A stretch of DNA of 58,788 bases, taken from positions 1-58,788 of the forward strand of contig JAHHRP010000001.1 of NCBI GenBank assembly GCA_020025735.1. Reading direction: 5' to 3'. Made by a program: the position numbers and the translations under genes. How positions within the stretch are numbered: the first letter of the stretch is position 1; each line of letters opens with the position of its first letter. The notes beneath the pieces were generated by a model, which saw nothing but the letters and a program-made list of their open reading frames with translations, ran no database searches and was not told the DNA's origin. This document shows, one piece after another, positions 48,953 through 58,376 of the stretch. This DNA comes from Evtepia sp. (GTDB lineage: Bacteria > Bacillota > Clostridia > Oscillospirales > Oscillospiraceae).

Positions 48953-49795
48953 TCACTCCTGTCTTCCCGGCCGCCAATGTCTGTACCACACGCTGGTAAA
49001 TACAATGCCAATAAAGAGGATTTGTCCGCAAAGATACAGCCACAGCAGCAAGATAATCAGGGAGACCAGGGACCCATATACCAGGGAATACCGGGAGGAG
49101 AGTCCGATAAACCACGAGAACACACCCGAAGCCACCACCAATGCTAAGGAGGAAACCAAACTACTCACCATCACTGGCAGTCTGGGGGTCCCAATGGGGG
49201 AGGCTAGATTCAGTACCGCCAGAATGAACAGGAAGAACAGGCAAAACAGCAACACATATCTGGTCCAAGACCACAAGCCCACCAGACCATTCAAAAATGG
49301 AACGCGCTGGGCCACAGCATCCAGCGTCCTCTGGCTGGTGACCACTACGATGACCGACAGATCCACTGTGATGAGCAGGGCAAATGGGAGCAGGATACTC
49401 ACCACCAAGCCTTTCACCATAGATTGTGAGACGTTTTCATACATATCAACAATGACCCGTGTAATGGTACGAAACGCCGCAGCAGCAGAGAACCAGCACC
49501 CGAACAACCCTGCCAAAAAAAGCCCTGGGGTCTGATGGCTGGAAATATAGTGCAAGTATCCCTCCAGCATATCCAACGCAGCCTTGGGGAGGATATTCTG
49601 CATTTGGGTCATAAGGGCCACCACGTCAATGTTCACCAAGCCCAGGATATAAGAAACGCAGATCAGCATGGGAAAGACCGTGAGCAGGACGAAATACGCC
49701 AGGCAAGCGGCTGCCTGCGGAACTCTTCTGCTGAAATAGAGCATGATCCCTTCCCGAAGCAAAAGCGCAGGGGCAGAGTTCCAAACTTTTTTCAT
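48953..49795 (-). CDS. YihY/BrkB-family membrane protein
   Basis: 280 residues, about six membrane helices, with the family pattern AAACLAYFVLLTVFPMLICVSYILG and FLFILAVLNLASPIGTPRLP...YGSLVSLIILLLWLYLCGQILFIGIVF. Once misnamed ribonuclease BN; actual role unknown, perhaps envelope transport. Divergent from spoIIP. Confidence 0.85.
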   Translation of the reverse strand: MKKVWNSAPALLLREGIMLYFSRRVPQAAACLAYFVLLTVFPMLICVSYILGLVNIDVVALMTQMQNILPKAALDMLEGYLHYISSHQTPGLFLAGLFGCWFSAAAAFRTITRVIVDMYENVSQSMVKGLVVSILLPFALLITVDLSVIVVVTSQRTLDAVAQRVPFLNGLVGLWSWTRYVLLFCLFFLFILAVLNLASPIGTPRLPVMVSSLVSSLALVVASGVFSWFIGLSSRYSLVYGSLVSLIILLLWLYLCGQILFIGIVFTSVWYRHWRPGRQE

Positions 49796-49885
49796 GGGAA
49801 TCGCCTCCTTTGGAGATGGACGAGCAAGTTCTAACCTCCATCCTACGCTGCATAAGCTGAAGGCATACGGGAGGAGGATATGAGA

Positions 49886-51004
49886 ATGAAATCACGAAAA
49901 TCTGTGGGACAGGTCCGCCGTTTTCTGCGCCGCAGTCTGGCTGGCCTGCTGGCCGTGGGAGGACTGACCATGGTAATAGGAACCACCAGTCTGCCCCAAC
50001 CCCTTGCTCTTCTGACAGGGTCCTGGGGCGCAGCCCCCCCTTTCTCTGCGGAAGAAAAGGACGGGCCTGTGCCCTTTCTCTATCGGCTGCTTCTGGGAGA
50101 ATCTGCTATGCTGGCCCAGTGGGCCGCAGCCGCTGCCGGCGATGGCGAGGCAGAAGCTGTTCCCCCAGCGGAGGCAGAGGCGGAGCCGAAACTGGAAGCT
50201 GTGACCCCAGATAAGATCCAGGAAAAAACCATTTCTGGCGGCGGTACTGGCTATCTCAATGCCCAAGGAATCTCTTTGTTCAACCGCACAGAGAAAACCG
50301 TAGATCTGAATGCGGTAGCGCAAGGCGGCTCTTCCCTGGCCTTCCAGCCAGCTGAAACGGGTCCACAGGTCCTCATTATGCACACCCACGCCACAGAGTC
50401 CTTCGCCCGGGATGGCACAGAGCCTTACACCGAAACAGGGGTGGCTCGAACTACTGACACTTCGTATAACATCGTCAAGGTGGGCGATGAAATTGCCCGG
50501 ATCTTTGAAGAAATGGGGCTTAATGTTTTACACGACCAGACACTCTATGACTATCCCTCCTACAACGATGCATACAGCAACTCCCGCGCAGGCGTTGAAC
50601 AATACTTAGCCCAATACCCCACCATTCAGATGGTCCTCGACATCCATCGAGATGCTCTAATCGGCAGTGATGGCACCATCTATAAACCTGTCCTCCAGAT
50701 TGACGGGGTCAAGACCGCCCAAGTTATGCTGGTAGTAGGTTCAGACGATGCTGGTGCCTACTTCCCTGACTGGACAGAGCATTTGGCTTTGGCCATGGAA
50801 CTCCAGCAGCAGATGAACTCTCTCTGGCCTGGGTTGGCGCGCCCTATCACCTTGCGTACCGCCCGTTTCAACCAGCAGCTGACCAAAGGCTCTCTGTTGG
50901 TGGAAGTTGGCAGCCATGGCAATTCTCTGGAAGAAGCCCTCGCCGGTGCCCGTCTCTTTGCGCGTTCTGCTGGTAAAGTCTTGCTGGAGCGCGCGGCAGG
51001 GTAG
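49886..51004 (+). CDS. spoIIP: stage II sporulation protein P
   Basis: 372 residues. Membrane helix at about 17-45; Ala/Glu-rich linker; then the SpoIIP amidase/endopeptidase domain: VLIMHTHATESF, ARIFEEMGLNVLHDQTLYDYPSYNDAYSNS, DIHRDALIGSDG, VEVGSHGNSLEEAL. It degrades peptidoglycan during engulfment of the forespore. ATG 49880 is also in frame, but ATG 49886 is better spaced from GGAGGAGG. Confidence 0.95.
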   Translation: MKSRKSVGQVRRFLRRSLAGLLAVGGLTMVIGTTSLPQPLALLTGSWGAAPPFSAEEKDGPVPFLYRLLLGESAMLAQWAAAAAGDGEAEAVPPAEAEAEPKLEAVTPDKIQEKTISGGGTGYLNAQGISLFNRTEKTVDLNAVAQGGSSLAFQPAETGPQVLIMHTHATESFARDGTEPYTETGVARTTDTSYNIVKVGDEIARIFEEMGLNVLHDQTLYDYPSYNDAYSNSRAGVEQYLAQYPTIQMVLDIHRDALIGSDGTIYKPVLQIDGVKTAQVMLVVGSDDAGAYFPDWTEHLALAMELQQQMNSLWPGLARPITLRTARFNQQLTKGSLLVEVGSHGNSLEEALAGARLFARSAGKVLLERAAG

Positions 51005-51013
51005 AGGTAAAAG

Positions 51014-51041
51014 AGGACCGAACCCGCTGGGGTTCGGTCCT
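51014..51041. terminator. terminator between spoIIP and the M23 peptidase gene
   Basis: 12-bp stem AGGACCGAACCC/GGGTTCGGTCCT with 4-base loop, T-rich on both outer sides; serves convergent genes. Confidence 0.85.
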
Positions 51042-51047
51042 TTGTCT

Positions 51048-52898
51048 CTATGGGACGATCTCTGCTCCCTCTTGGGTGGGGATACTCTCTCCGTTTCCGG
51101 GCGTTTCCTCTTCGTTGGGTTGCTTGGGCGGTTCCGGCAACGCAGGCTCCTCTGGCTTCATTGGCTCCTCTGGCACAGGGGGCTGCTGCGGAGGCTGCTC
51201 TGACGGGGGTTGCTCAACAGGAGGCTGTTCCTCTTGCTCTGGCGGCACTTCCTGCTCTTCCTTCTCTGGTTCCTCCAGGCGGGCAGGTGCATTATTCTCC
51301 CCTGGCAGATAGAATAAGGGATCAATGAGTTCATTCTGATATCGCACCTCAAAATGGCAATGGGGGCCAGTGGAGCGTCCTGTGGAACCCACAGCAGCGA
51401 TGGGCTGACCCTGGGCAACCGTATCTCCAGCCTGCACCAGGAGTTTGGAGCAGTGGGCATAATAGGTTAAAAAGCCGTTGCCGTGGGAAAGGATAACCAG
51501 GTTGCCGTAAGACCCTCTTTCTCCGGCAAAAACCACCGTACCATCGGCACCGGCGTTGATGGCGGTGCCACTAGGTGCTGCGATATCAATGCCCCGATGG
51601 AAATTGGTTTCTCCGAAAATGAACCGATAACCAAAGTCCGAGGTAATCGGCCCCTGCACAGGCCACAAGAAGAGGCATCCTTCAGGAAGCTCTGGCAGGT
51701 GTTTTACTCCTGTGCCAACGATCAATGCCGTAGGCGCAGATCGCACCATTGTATTCAAGTCATTGCTGGCCACTGGCACACCGCAGCGCTTGACTACCCG
51801 AGCCAAGACCTCCATCTGTCCGGCTTCTCCTTCCTGCACCACGCGCTGTTGGCCCACAAACATCGTTGGGTCCTCCTGGGTTTCCAGGGCGGGGGCGATC
51901 TCACGGGTGAGATTCATCTCCTCTACCGTAGAGATCAAAAGCAGGGGGCACGCCTGCTCTATGGTAACCTGTACTCCTTCTGGCAGGGGAATCCAGATCT
52001 GATCCCCGAGCAGTTTTTCCAAATCCGGTTCTTCCGGCTGAGGGGTTTTTGCCGCTTGGGGTTTCTCAGGGGTGCCATCGGCAGGGATCTGCGTACTTTC
52101 TGCCGTCAGTTCTTCGTCCTCCTCAGGATATTCGTCCATAGGACCAGCAGAGAGTGGAACTTGAATCTCCAAAGGCAAGTCGGGGTTTAATGCCCGAAAT
52201 CGCTCCTCCGTCATGGCAAACAGCTCGGTCACGGACGCCAGGGTATCCCCAGGCTGTACGGTATAGTCAAAGGTTCGGGGCGTAGTCTTCATCAAGGTGG
52301 CAGCCAGTTCCTCTGCGGTCGCTTTTCCAGTCCCTGCAGGGAGATATTCATAGCGAATATCCACCTGGCTGTCAATGTGCAGCGAACGGGTCTCAGGGGT
52401 AGTGTACCGCTCCTTGACCAAATTCAGCGCCTGGGTAATCACTGCTGCATCTGCCGCTGCTCCCACACGTACGCCATCCACCGACAGCGTGTATACATGC
52501 TCTAGTTCCGGGATGCTTTCCAGCAGCGAACCTGCAACTCCAGATACCGCCGCCACCTGGTCTTTGGGGGCTACGGTCGTGCTCACGGACAGATCCTGCT
52601 CCATGGAGTATGGACTCTGTAAGATCTTGGACGCCCGATCCTCTGCCTGCGTTAGGGCTGCGTTATAAACGGTTTCATCTTGAAAGAACGCCAGCGAACG
52701 TCCTTGTGCCTCCACCTGATAGCAAACCGTCAAGGTGGCTGCACTTACGGTTCCTGTCATCACTATCCCTGCCACACAAAGGAAGGGGATGCACGCACGC
52801 AGAGGATGCTTAACGCTTTCCTCCTGGCGTTTTTCGCGGAAACGCTCCAGCGTCCGCCGGAGTTGTCCGTTGTTTTCGGGTCGGGATAATTTGTGCAT
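51048..52898 (-). CDS. membrane-anchored M23 peptidase with LysM and G5 domains
   Basis: 616 residues. Membrane helix at about 35-55; a long extracytoplasmic part; LysM at about 212-260 (DYTVQPGDTLASVTELFAMTEERFRALNPD); G5 at about 325-400 (REIAPALETQEDPTMFVGQQRVVQEGEAG); M23 domain at about 425-530 with zinc ligands in HRGIDIAAPSGT and GPHCHFEVR; Pro/Glu-rich tail. It cleaves peptidoglycan cross-bridges or, like SpoIIQ relatives, scaffolds. The Zn ligands look intact. Third gene after secA and pgeF. Confidence 0.9.
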   Translation of the reverse strand: MHKLSRPENNGQLRRTLERFREKRQEESVKHPLRACIPFLCVAGIVMTGTVSAATLTVCYQVEAQGRSLAFFQDETVYNAALTQAEDRASKILQSPYSMEQDLSVSTTVAPKDQVAAVSGVAGSLLESIPELEHVYTLSVDGVRVGAAADAAVITQALNLVKERYTTPETRSLHIDSQVDIRYEYLPAGTGKATAEELAATLMKTTPRTFDYTVQPGDTLASVTELFAMTEERFRALNPDLPLEIQVPLSAGPMDEYPEEDEELTAESTQIPADGTPEKPQAAKTPQPEEPDLEKLLGDQIWIPLPEGVQVTIEQACPLLLISTVEEMNLTREIAPALETQEDPTMFVGQQRVVQEGEAGQMEVLARVVKRCGVPVASNDLNTMVRSAPTALIVGTGVKHLPELPEGCLFLWPVQGPITSDFGYRFIFGETNFHRGIDIAAPSGTAINAGADGTVVFAGERGSYGNLVILSHGNGFLTYYAHCSKLLVQAGDTVAQGQPIAAVGSTGRSTGPHCHFEVRYQNELIDPLFYLPGENNAPARLEEPEKEEQEVPPEQEEQPPVEQPPSEQPPQQPPVPEEPMKPEEPALPEPPKQPNEEETPGNGESIPTQEGAEIVP

Positions 52899-52942
52899 GG
52901 AAGATCGACTCCTTTATAACTACAACGGGATGACAGGCCCCA

Positions 52943-53758
52943 TTAAGGCAACAGCTGCAACATAGCTGCCTGGTTTCCTCTCTGGTCACCCATTTTCCGG
53001 TGGGACCAGTATAACTCTGGGTGGCAGGCAGTACACAGAGACAACGTATCTATATTTTCCCCCCGCAGTCCTGCTCGAATCAGCTGCCAGCGAACAATTT
53101 CCTTCAAATCCACGGCGAATTTATCGTTTTCCAGCCGTTGGCAAAAGGCCAAAACTTCTTCTCCCAGCCTTTCTGCCATAGCAGCAGGGACATCCTCGTG
53201 GGTCTCAAAGCAACAGGGGCCGATTCCAGGTCCGATGGCAGCCAGGATCTCTTCCGGGTCACTGTCATACAGGTCCGACAATTTCTTCGCTGCTTTTGGT
53301 GCAATCCCCAGGCTGGTGCCGCGCCATCCAGAGTGAACCGCTGCAATGGCCCTTTTTTGGGGGTCATACAACAGCACCGGCAGGCAGTCGGCGTAATAGA
53401 TCGTCAAGCACAGGCCAGGCTGATTGGTAACAAGGCCATCCACCCGATAGTCGATGGGGTCCAGCAGATCCGGCAGGACATCGGCCTTCGTTGCCTCTCG
53501 GATGGCAGCCTCATGGACCTGATGGGTCATCACAAGGCACGCTGCATCGGCGCCAATGGCAGCACAAAAACGGTGGTAATTCTCTCGCACCGCCTCCCGC
53601 TCATCCGGCCGTGTGATGCCCAAATTCAGTTCCGCATAAGGCCCGGTACTCACCCCGCCCAATCTGGTGGCAAAGCCATGGGCTACGCCGCCGGCAGCAG
53701 TAAATGCGTCGGCGGTGTGAAAGACCACACCATGTTTGGTTTGCTTTGTAAATGACAT
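52943..53758 (-). CDS. pgeF: peptidoglycan editing factor (YfiH/laccase-domain family)
   Basis: 271 residues: AHGFATRLGGVSTGPYAELNLG, MTHQVHEAAIREA, DCLPVLLYDP, AAVHSGWRGTSLGI and GPGIGPCCFE with the His/Cys metal site. PgeF enzymes correct misincorporated residues in UDP-MurNAc precursors. GGAGG 7 bases before ATG. Confidence 0.9.
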   Translation of the reverse strand: MSFTKQTKHGVVFHTADAFTAAGGVAHGFATRLGGVSTGPYAELNLGITRPDEREAVRENYHRFCAAIGADAACLVMTHQVHEAAIREATKADVLPDLLDPIDYRVDGLVTNQPGLCLTIYYADCLPVLLYDPQKRAIAAVHSGWRGTSLGIAPKAAKKLSDLYDSDPEEILAAIGPGIGPCCFETHEDVPAAMAERLGEEVLAFCQRLENDKFAVDLKEIVRWQLIRAGLRGENIDTLSLCTACHPELYWSHRKMGDQRGNQAAMLQLLP

Positions 53759-53803
53759 CGGCAGACCTCCTCTTCCTCAGGGCGCGGCCCGGCCCGCAGC
53801 AGC

Positions 53804-56554
53804 TTACTGGGCGGCTTTATCCTTCAGATAGCAGCACTTCTTATACTTTTTGCCACTGCCGCAGGGGCAGGGGTCATTGGGACCGATCTTAACCGTCTTT
53901 CGGATGGGCGTTTTCTTCTGTGGTTCCTCGCTGCCACCAGACTCTCCGGTGACCTTCGCAACCCGCTCCCGGCGCACTTCATTGGTCTGCACGCGGGCAG
54001 CCACAATCCGGCGGATGGTCTCCTCCTGGATCGCCTGGATCATGGCCTCAAACATCTCAAAGCCTTCTTTTTTATAGGCGTCCACAGGGTTTGTCTGCGC
54101 GTAGGCCCGCAGCTGGATTCCCTTCTTCAGCTCTTCCATAGCATCGATATGGTCCATCCAGTACTCATCCACGACTCGGAGCATCATCACCCGCTCCAGT
54201 TCCCGCATGAGTTCTTCGCCTAGGGATTCCTCTTTCGCATTATATACAGTCTGTGCCGCCTGATCCAATTCTTCGATCAGCTGCTGCACATTCTTCTGGG
54301 ACAGTTCTTTGCTGGTGTACTGGAACTGCTCCGGCTGGAAGAACAGGCCCTGGAACGGCTCGACGGCCATCTGATAGGCTTCTGCCGTAAGATGCTTATT
54401 CTCACCCAAGTGCCCCCGGAGCGAAGATTCAATCCACCGACTAATCATAGACCGGATGAACTGACCCATGTTCTCTCCATCCAGCACCTGACGCCGCTGC
54501 TTATAAATGACCTCACGCTGGACATTCATAACGTCGTCATACTCCAGGGTGTTCTTTCGTGCCTGGAAGTTTTTCGACTCCACCTTTTTCTGTGCATTTT
54601 CGATGGCCCCGGAGAGGATTTTTGCATCAATGGGCGTATCATCATCAATTTTCAAGGTTTCCATCATATTTTGCATCCGCTCGGTGCCGAACAGACGCAT
54701 GATGTCATCTTCCATGGAGAGATAGAATCGGCTCTCACCGGGGTCTCCCTGTCGGCCAGACCGACCACGGAGCTGGTTATCAATCCGGCGGGACTCGTGG
54801 CGCTCGGTGCCCAGGATAAACAGTCCGCCGGCATCCCGAACCTTTTCGGCCTCAGGTGCCAATTCTTCTTTATGCTTTGCCTCCGCCTCAGAGAACATCT
54901 TTCTGGCTTTAAGGATCTCTTCGTTGTCTGTCTCGGCAAACCCGGTAGCTTCCGCGATCATCTCGTCAGACAGCCCGGACTTCCGCAGGTCTTTTTTGGC
55001 CAAAAATTCTGCGTTGCCCCCCAGCATGATGTCGGTACCACGGCCCGCCATGTTGGTGGCCACGGTGACGGCGCCGAATTTACCTGCCTGGGCAATGATC
55101 TCCGCTTCCTTCTCGTGGTTCTTGGCGTTGAGGACATTGTGCTTGATTCCCTGCTTGGTCAAGAGTTTTGACAATACCTCAGATTTTTCAATGGAGGTGG
55201 TACCAGCCAGGACAGGCTGTCCTTTTTCGTGGCAGGCAGCAATTTGCCGGACGATGGCATGGTATTTGCCCGTGGTGTTTTTGTATACCTCATCTGGGTG
55301 ATCCTTCCGAACGAGGGGCTTATTGGTGGGCACCTCTACGATATCCAGTTCATATGTGGCGCTGAACTCCTCCTCTTCGGTCAAGGCAGTACCTGTCATA
55401 CCGGAGAGTTTTTTATACAGGCGGAAGTAGTTCTGGAAGGTAATTGTCGCCAAGGTTTTGGACTCCCGGGCCACAGTAACCTTTTCTTTGGCTTCGATGG
55501 CTTGGTGCAGACCGTCGTTGTAGCGGCGGCCATACATGAGGCGGCCAGTAAACTCATCCACGATGATGACCTCGCCATCCTTAACCACATAGTCGATATC
55601 CCGTTTCATAAGACCTCTTGCTCGGATGGCTTGATTGATGTGGTGAGAGAGGGTGGTGTTTTCGGGATCAGAAAGGTTTTGGATATTAAAGGCTTTTTCA
55701 GCCTTGGTGATTCCTCGAGCGGTGAGGGTGACAGCCCGGGCCTTTTCGTTGACCACATAATCGGCGTCAATATTCTCGTCTTCTTCCTCTTTGTCATCTA
55801 CGTTGGCCTTCACCAAGCCTTCCAAACCGGCAGCGAAGTTGTCTGCCAGGGTGTAGAGCTGAGTGGACTGCTCACCCATACCAGAAATAATAAGGGGCGT
55901 ACGAGCCTCGTCAATCAGGATGGAGTCCACCTCGTCCACGATAGCAAACGTGTGGCCTCGCTGCATAAGTTCCGCCTTATAAATGGCCATATTATCCCGG
56001 AGGTAATCGAACCCGAATTCGTTGTTGGTGCCGTAAGTGATATCGGCGTTGTAGGCTGCTCTTTTTCCCGCCGGGTCCACACCATGGATCACCAAACCAA
56101 CGGTCAGGCCTAAGAATCGGTAGACTTTTCCCATCCAGTCGCTGTCGCGCTTGGCCAAGTAGTCATTAACGGTAACGATATGTACACCCAGACCTGTCAG
56201 CGCATTCAGGTAAGCAGGCAGCGTCGCAACCAGCGTCTTGCCTTCTCCGGTCTTCATTTCTGCGATCCGCCCCTGGTGGAGGATAATGCCGCCGATCAAC
56301 TGCACCCGGTAGGGGCGCAGGCCCAAGACGCGGTCAGCCGCCTCCCGACAAGTTGCAAACGCCTCCGGCAGCAGATCATCCAAGGTTTCACCTTTCTGGT
56401 ATCTCTCCCGAAACTCCTTTGTCTTGGCCTGGAGTTGGGCATCTGTAAGCCCTCTATATTCCTCTTCTAATGCTTCAATTTTCCGAACGATGGGGTCCAG
56501 ACGTTTGATTTCCTTTGCCATGTTCGTCCCAAATAATTTCGTCAAAAAACCCAT
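53804..56554 (-). CDS. secA: preprotein translocase ATPase
   Basis: 916 residues from ATG 56554 (MGFLTKLFG). Walker A MKTGEGKTLVATLPAYL, VDEVDSILIDEARTPLIISG, second RecA domain NMAGRGTDIMLGG and LRGRSGRQGDPG, C-terminal zinc SEC-C motif PCPCGSGKKYKKCC. It drives Sec export. Extended -10 promoter upstream; first gene of secA-pgeF-M23 operon. Confidence 0.97.
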   Translation of the reverse strand: MGFLTKLFGTNMAKEIKRLDPIVRKIEALEEEYRGLTDAQLQAKTKEFRERYQKGETLDDLLPEAFATCREAADRVLGLRPYRVQLIGGIILHQGRIAEMKTGEGKTLVATLPAYLNALTGLGVHIVTVNDYLAKRDSDWMGKVYRFLGLTVGLVIHGVDPAGKRAAYNADITYGTNNEFGFDYLRDNMAIYKAELMQRGHTFAIVDEVDSILIDEARTPLIISGMGEQSTQLYTLADNFAAGLEGLVKANVDDKEEEDENIDADYVVNEKARAVTLTARGITKAEKAFNIQNLSDPENTTLSHHINQAIRARGLMKRDIDYVVKDGEVIIVDEFTGRLMYGRRYNDGLHQAIEAKEKVTVARESKTLATITFQNYFRLYKKLSGMTGTALTEEEEFSATYELDIVEVPTNKPLVRKDHPDEVYKNTTGKYHAIVRQIAACHEKGQPVLAGTTSIEKSEVLSKLLTKQGIKHNVLNAKNHEKEAEIIAQAGKFGAVTVATNMAGRGTDIMLGGNAEFLAKKDLRKSGLSDEMIAEATGFAETDNEEILKARKMFSEAEAKHKEELAPEAEKVRDAGGLFILGTERHESRRIDNQLRGRSGRQGDPGESRFYLSMEDDIMRLFGTERMQNMMETLKIDDDTPIDAKILSGAIENAQKKVESKNFQARKNTLEYDDVMNVQREVIYKQRRQVLDGENMGQFIRSMISRWIESSLRGHLGENKHLTAEAYQMAVEPFQGLFFQPEQFQYTSKELSQKNVQQLIEELDQAAQTVYNAKEESLGEELMRELERVMMLRVVDEYWMDHIDAMEELKKGIQLRAYAQTNPVDAYKKEGFEMFEAMIQAIQEETIRRIVAARVQTNEVRRERVAKVTGESGGSEEPQKKTPIRKTVKIGPNDPCPCGSGKKYKKCCYLKDKAAQ

Positions 56555-56654
56555 AACGGTATAGATCCTTTCAAAAGTGGAATCCACTGTGTTTTCACAA
56601 AAATCAGGCCTCTTTCCCCGTGCAAATCAGGATTCCGGCCCCAATAGCTACGGT

Positions 56655-56660
56655 ATTATA
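56655..56660 (-). promoter_or_regulatory. extended -10 promoter of secA
   Basis: Minus strand TGgTATAAT, about 100 bases before secA; -35 is only a T-run. Confidence 0.55.
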
Positions 56661-56729
56661 CCACATTTACCAAGCAGAAAAAAGAGGAAACTGTAAACAA
56701 GTCGTAGAAAATCCAACGAAAAATCACGG

Positions 56730-56759
56730 TTGCTCCCGGAACTTCTCCTATGGTATACT
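56730..56759 (+). promoter_or_regulatory. promoter of rlmD
   Basis: TTGCTC (56730-56735), 18 bases, TATACT (56754-56759), 36 bases before the ATG. Confidence 0.65.
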
Positions 56760-56795
56760 AAAATGAAACAATCCAAGTCAAAAGGAGAGGCGTCC

Positions 56796-58160
56796 ATGGC
56801 GGCAAAAAAGAACGAAATCCATTCTCTTCGGATAGAAACCTTTGGCAGTGCTGGGGAAGGGGTTGCCCGTCTATCCGGCCAGGCAGTCTTTGTCAAGGGA
56901 GCGCTGCCTGGGGAGGTATGCCAGGTTCAGCTGCTAAAGGTCGGCAAGCGCGCCGCCTGGGGCCGTGTCGTCCAAGTGACGGAATCCTCCCCAGCACGTC
57001 AGGCTCCCGACTGCCCCCAATATCCAAAATGTGGTGGCTGTCAGCTGCGGCACATGACCTATGAAGAAGAACTGATCTTCAAGCGTCAAAAAGTTCAGGA
57101 CGCGCTCCAGCGCATCGGCGGTTGGAAGGGGACGGTCTCCGTCATCCACGGTGCCAAAGACCCCTTCCGGTACCGCAACAAAATCCAATTCCCCGTGGCT
57201 GAGGGGCCTCGGGTGGGATTTTTTCGCGCCAGGAGCCACGAGGTCATTGATGCCCCAGACTGCCTCCTCCAACCCGTACCGGCCACTCGTCTGCGGGCGG
57301 CTTTTCAGGCCTGGATGGCAGAGCACAAGATTCCTGCTTATGACGAACGCACCCACACGGGTCTGATTCGTCATTTTTATGTGCGGGTGAACCGTTTGGG
57401 GCAGACCCTTTGCGCAGTGGTTGCCAACGGAAGACAGCTCCCATTCCAAGATGCCCTTCTCCAAGCCCTTCGGCAAGCAGAACCAGCTCTGGTGGGCGTG
57501 GTCCTGTCCGTCAATCAAGAACAAACGAATGTGATTCTTGGCAAAACGCACCACCTTCTCTGGGGGCAGGATTTTTTAGAAGACGCCCTTTGTGGTCTGA
57601 CGTTTCGCCTCTCCGTCCCCTCCTTTTATCAGGTCAACCGGGCGCAGACAGAAGTTCTCTATGGCCGCGCTCTGGCCTTCGCAGGGCTGACGGGGACAGA
57701 AACCGTCCTGGATCTCTATTGCGGCATTGGAACCATCACCCTTGCCATGGCCCGTCAGGCCCGACAGGTCATTGGGGCAGAGGTGGTTTCCACTGCCGTA
57801 GAGGATGCCCGTGCCAACGCCCAGCGCAACGGCATTTCCAACGCAGAGTTTCTCTGTGCAGATGCTGGACAGGCCGCTCAGGAACTGGCACGCCGGGGGC
57901 TGCACCCTGATGTCATTTGTGTGGACCCGCCCCGGAAGGGACTGGCGCTGCCTGTCATTGATGCCATCGTTCAAATGTCCCCCCGCCGCCTGGTCTATGT
58001 TTCCTGTGACCCAGCCACGCTGGCCCGGGATGTAAACCTCCTATCCGAGCGGGGGTATATCCTCCAAACTGCCGAAGCGGCGGATCTCTTCCCCCGCACC
58101 GCTCATGTGGAGACCGCCGCCCTTCTCATGCCGGAATCATCCTTGCCTGCCCAGCGCTGA
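56796..58160 (+). CDS. rlmD: 23S rRNA (uracil-C5)-methyltransferase, RlmD/RlmCD type
   Basis: 454 residues from ATG 56796, after AAAGGAGAGG. TRAM domain (GSAGEGVARLSGQAVFVKGALPGE), [4Fe-4S] ligands CPQYPKCGGCQ, SAM motif VLDLYCGIGTITLAMA, and catalytic Cys in YVSCDPATLARD. Methylates U1939 and, in Gram-positives, often U747. Confidence 0.92.
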   Translation: MAAKKNEIHSLRIETFGSAGEGVARLSGQAVFVKGALPGEVCQVQLLKVGKRAAWGRVVQVTESSPARQAPDCPQYPKCGGCQLRHMTYEEELIFKRQKVQDALQRIGGWKGTVSVIHGAKDPFRYRNKIQFPVAEGPRVGFFRARSHEVIDAPDCLLQPVPATRLRAAFQAWMAEHKIPAYDERTHTGLIRHFYVRVNRLGQTLCAVVANGRQLPFQDALLQALRQAEPALVGVVLSVNQEQTNVILGKTHHLLWGQDFLEDALCGLTFRLSVPSFYQVNRAQTEVLYGRALAFAGLTGTETVLDLYCGIGTITLAMARQARQVIGAEVVSTAVEDARANAQRNGISNAEFLCADAGQAAQELARRGLHPDVICVDPPRKGLALPVIDAIVQMSPRRLVYVSCDPATLARDVNLLSERGYILQTAEAADLFPRTAHVETAALLMPESSLPAQR

Positions 58161-58235
58161 AGGGATAGCACAGAATTACTATGTCTCTTTTATGTTCATA
58201 AAGCAATCGGCAAATTATGCCATTGGTATATACTC

Positions 58236-58376
58236 ATGGTAATACGAGTAAACAAGTTAAGTTTACCTTTAATGGTTCCTCTCCTCTTCTTGAACGTCAT
58301 ATTAAGCCTGTATTTACACGATTTGGACGATATCCTCCAATATAAAAACATAAAAACAGGAGTACGGTATCCATGA
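58236..58376 (+). CDS. possible 46-residue membrane peptide
   Basis: An ATG frame from 58236 to TGA 58374-58376, overlapping the next gene's ATG as ATGA. It encodes one hydrophobic stretch (PLMVPLLFLNVILSLYL). No ribosome site is seen and a TATACT lies just upstream, so it may be chance. Confidence 0.2.
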   Translation: MVIRVNKLSLPLMVPLLFLNVILSLYLHDLDDILQYKNIKTGVRYP

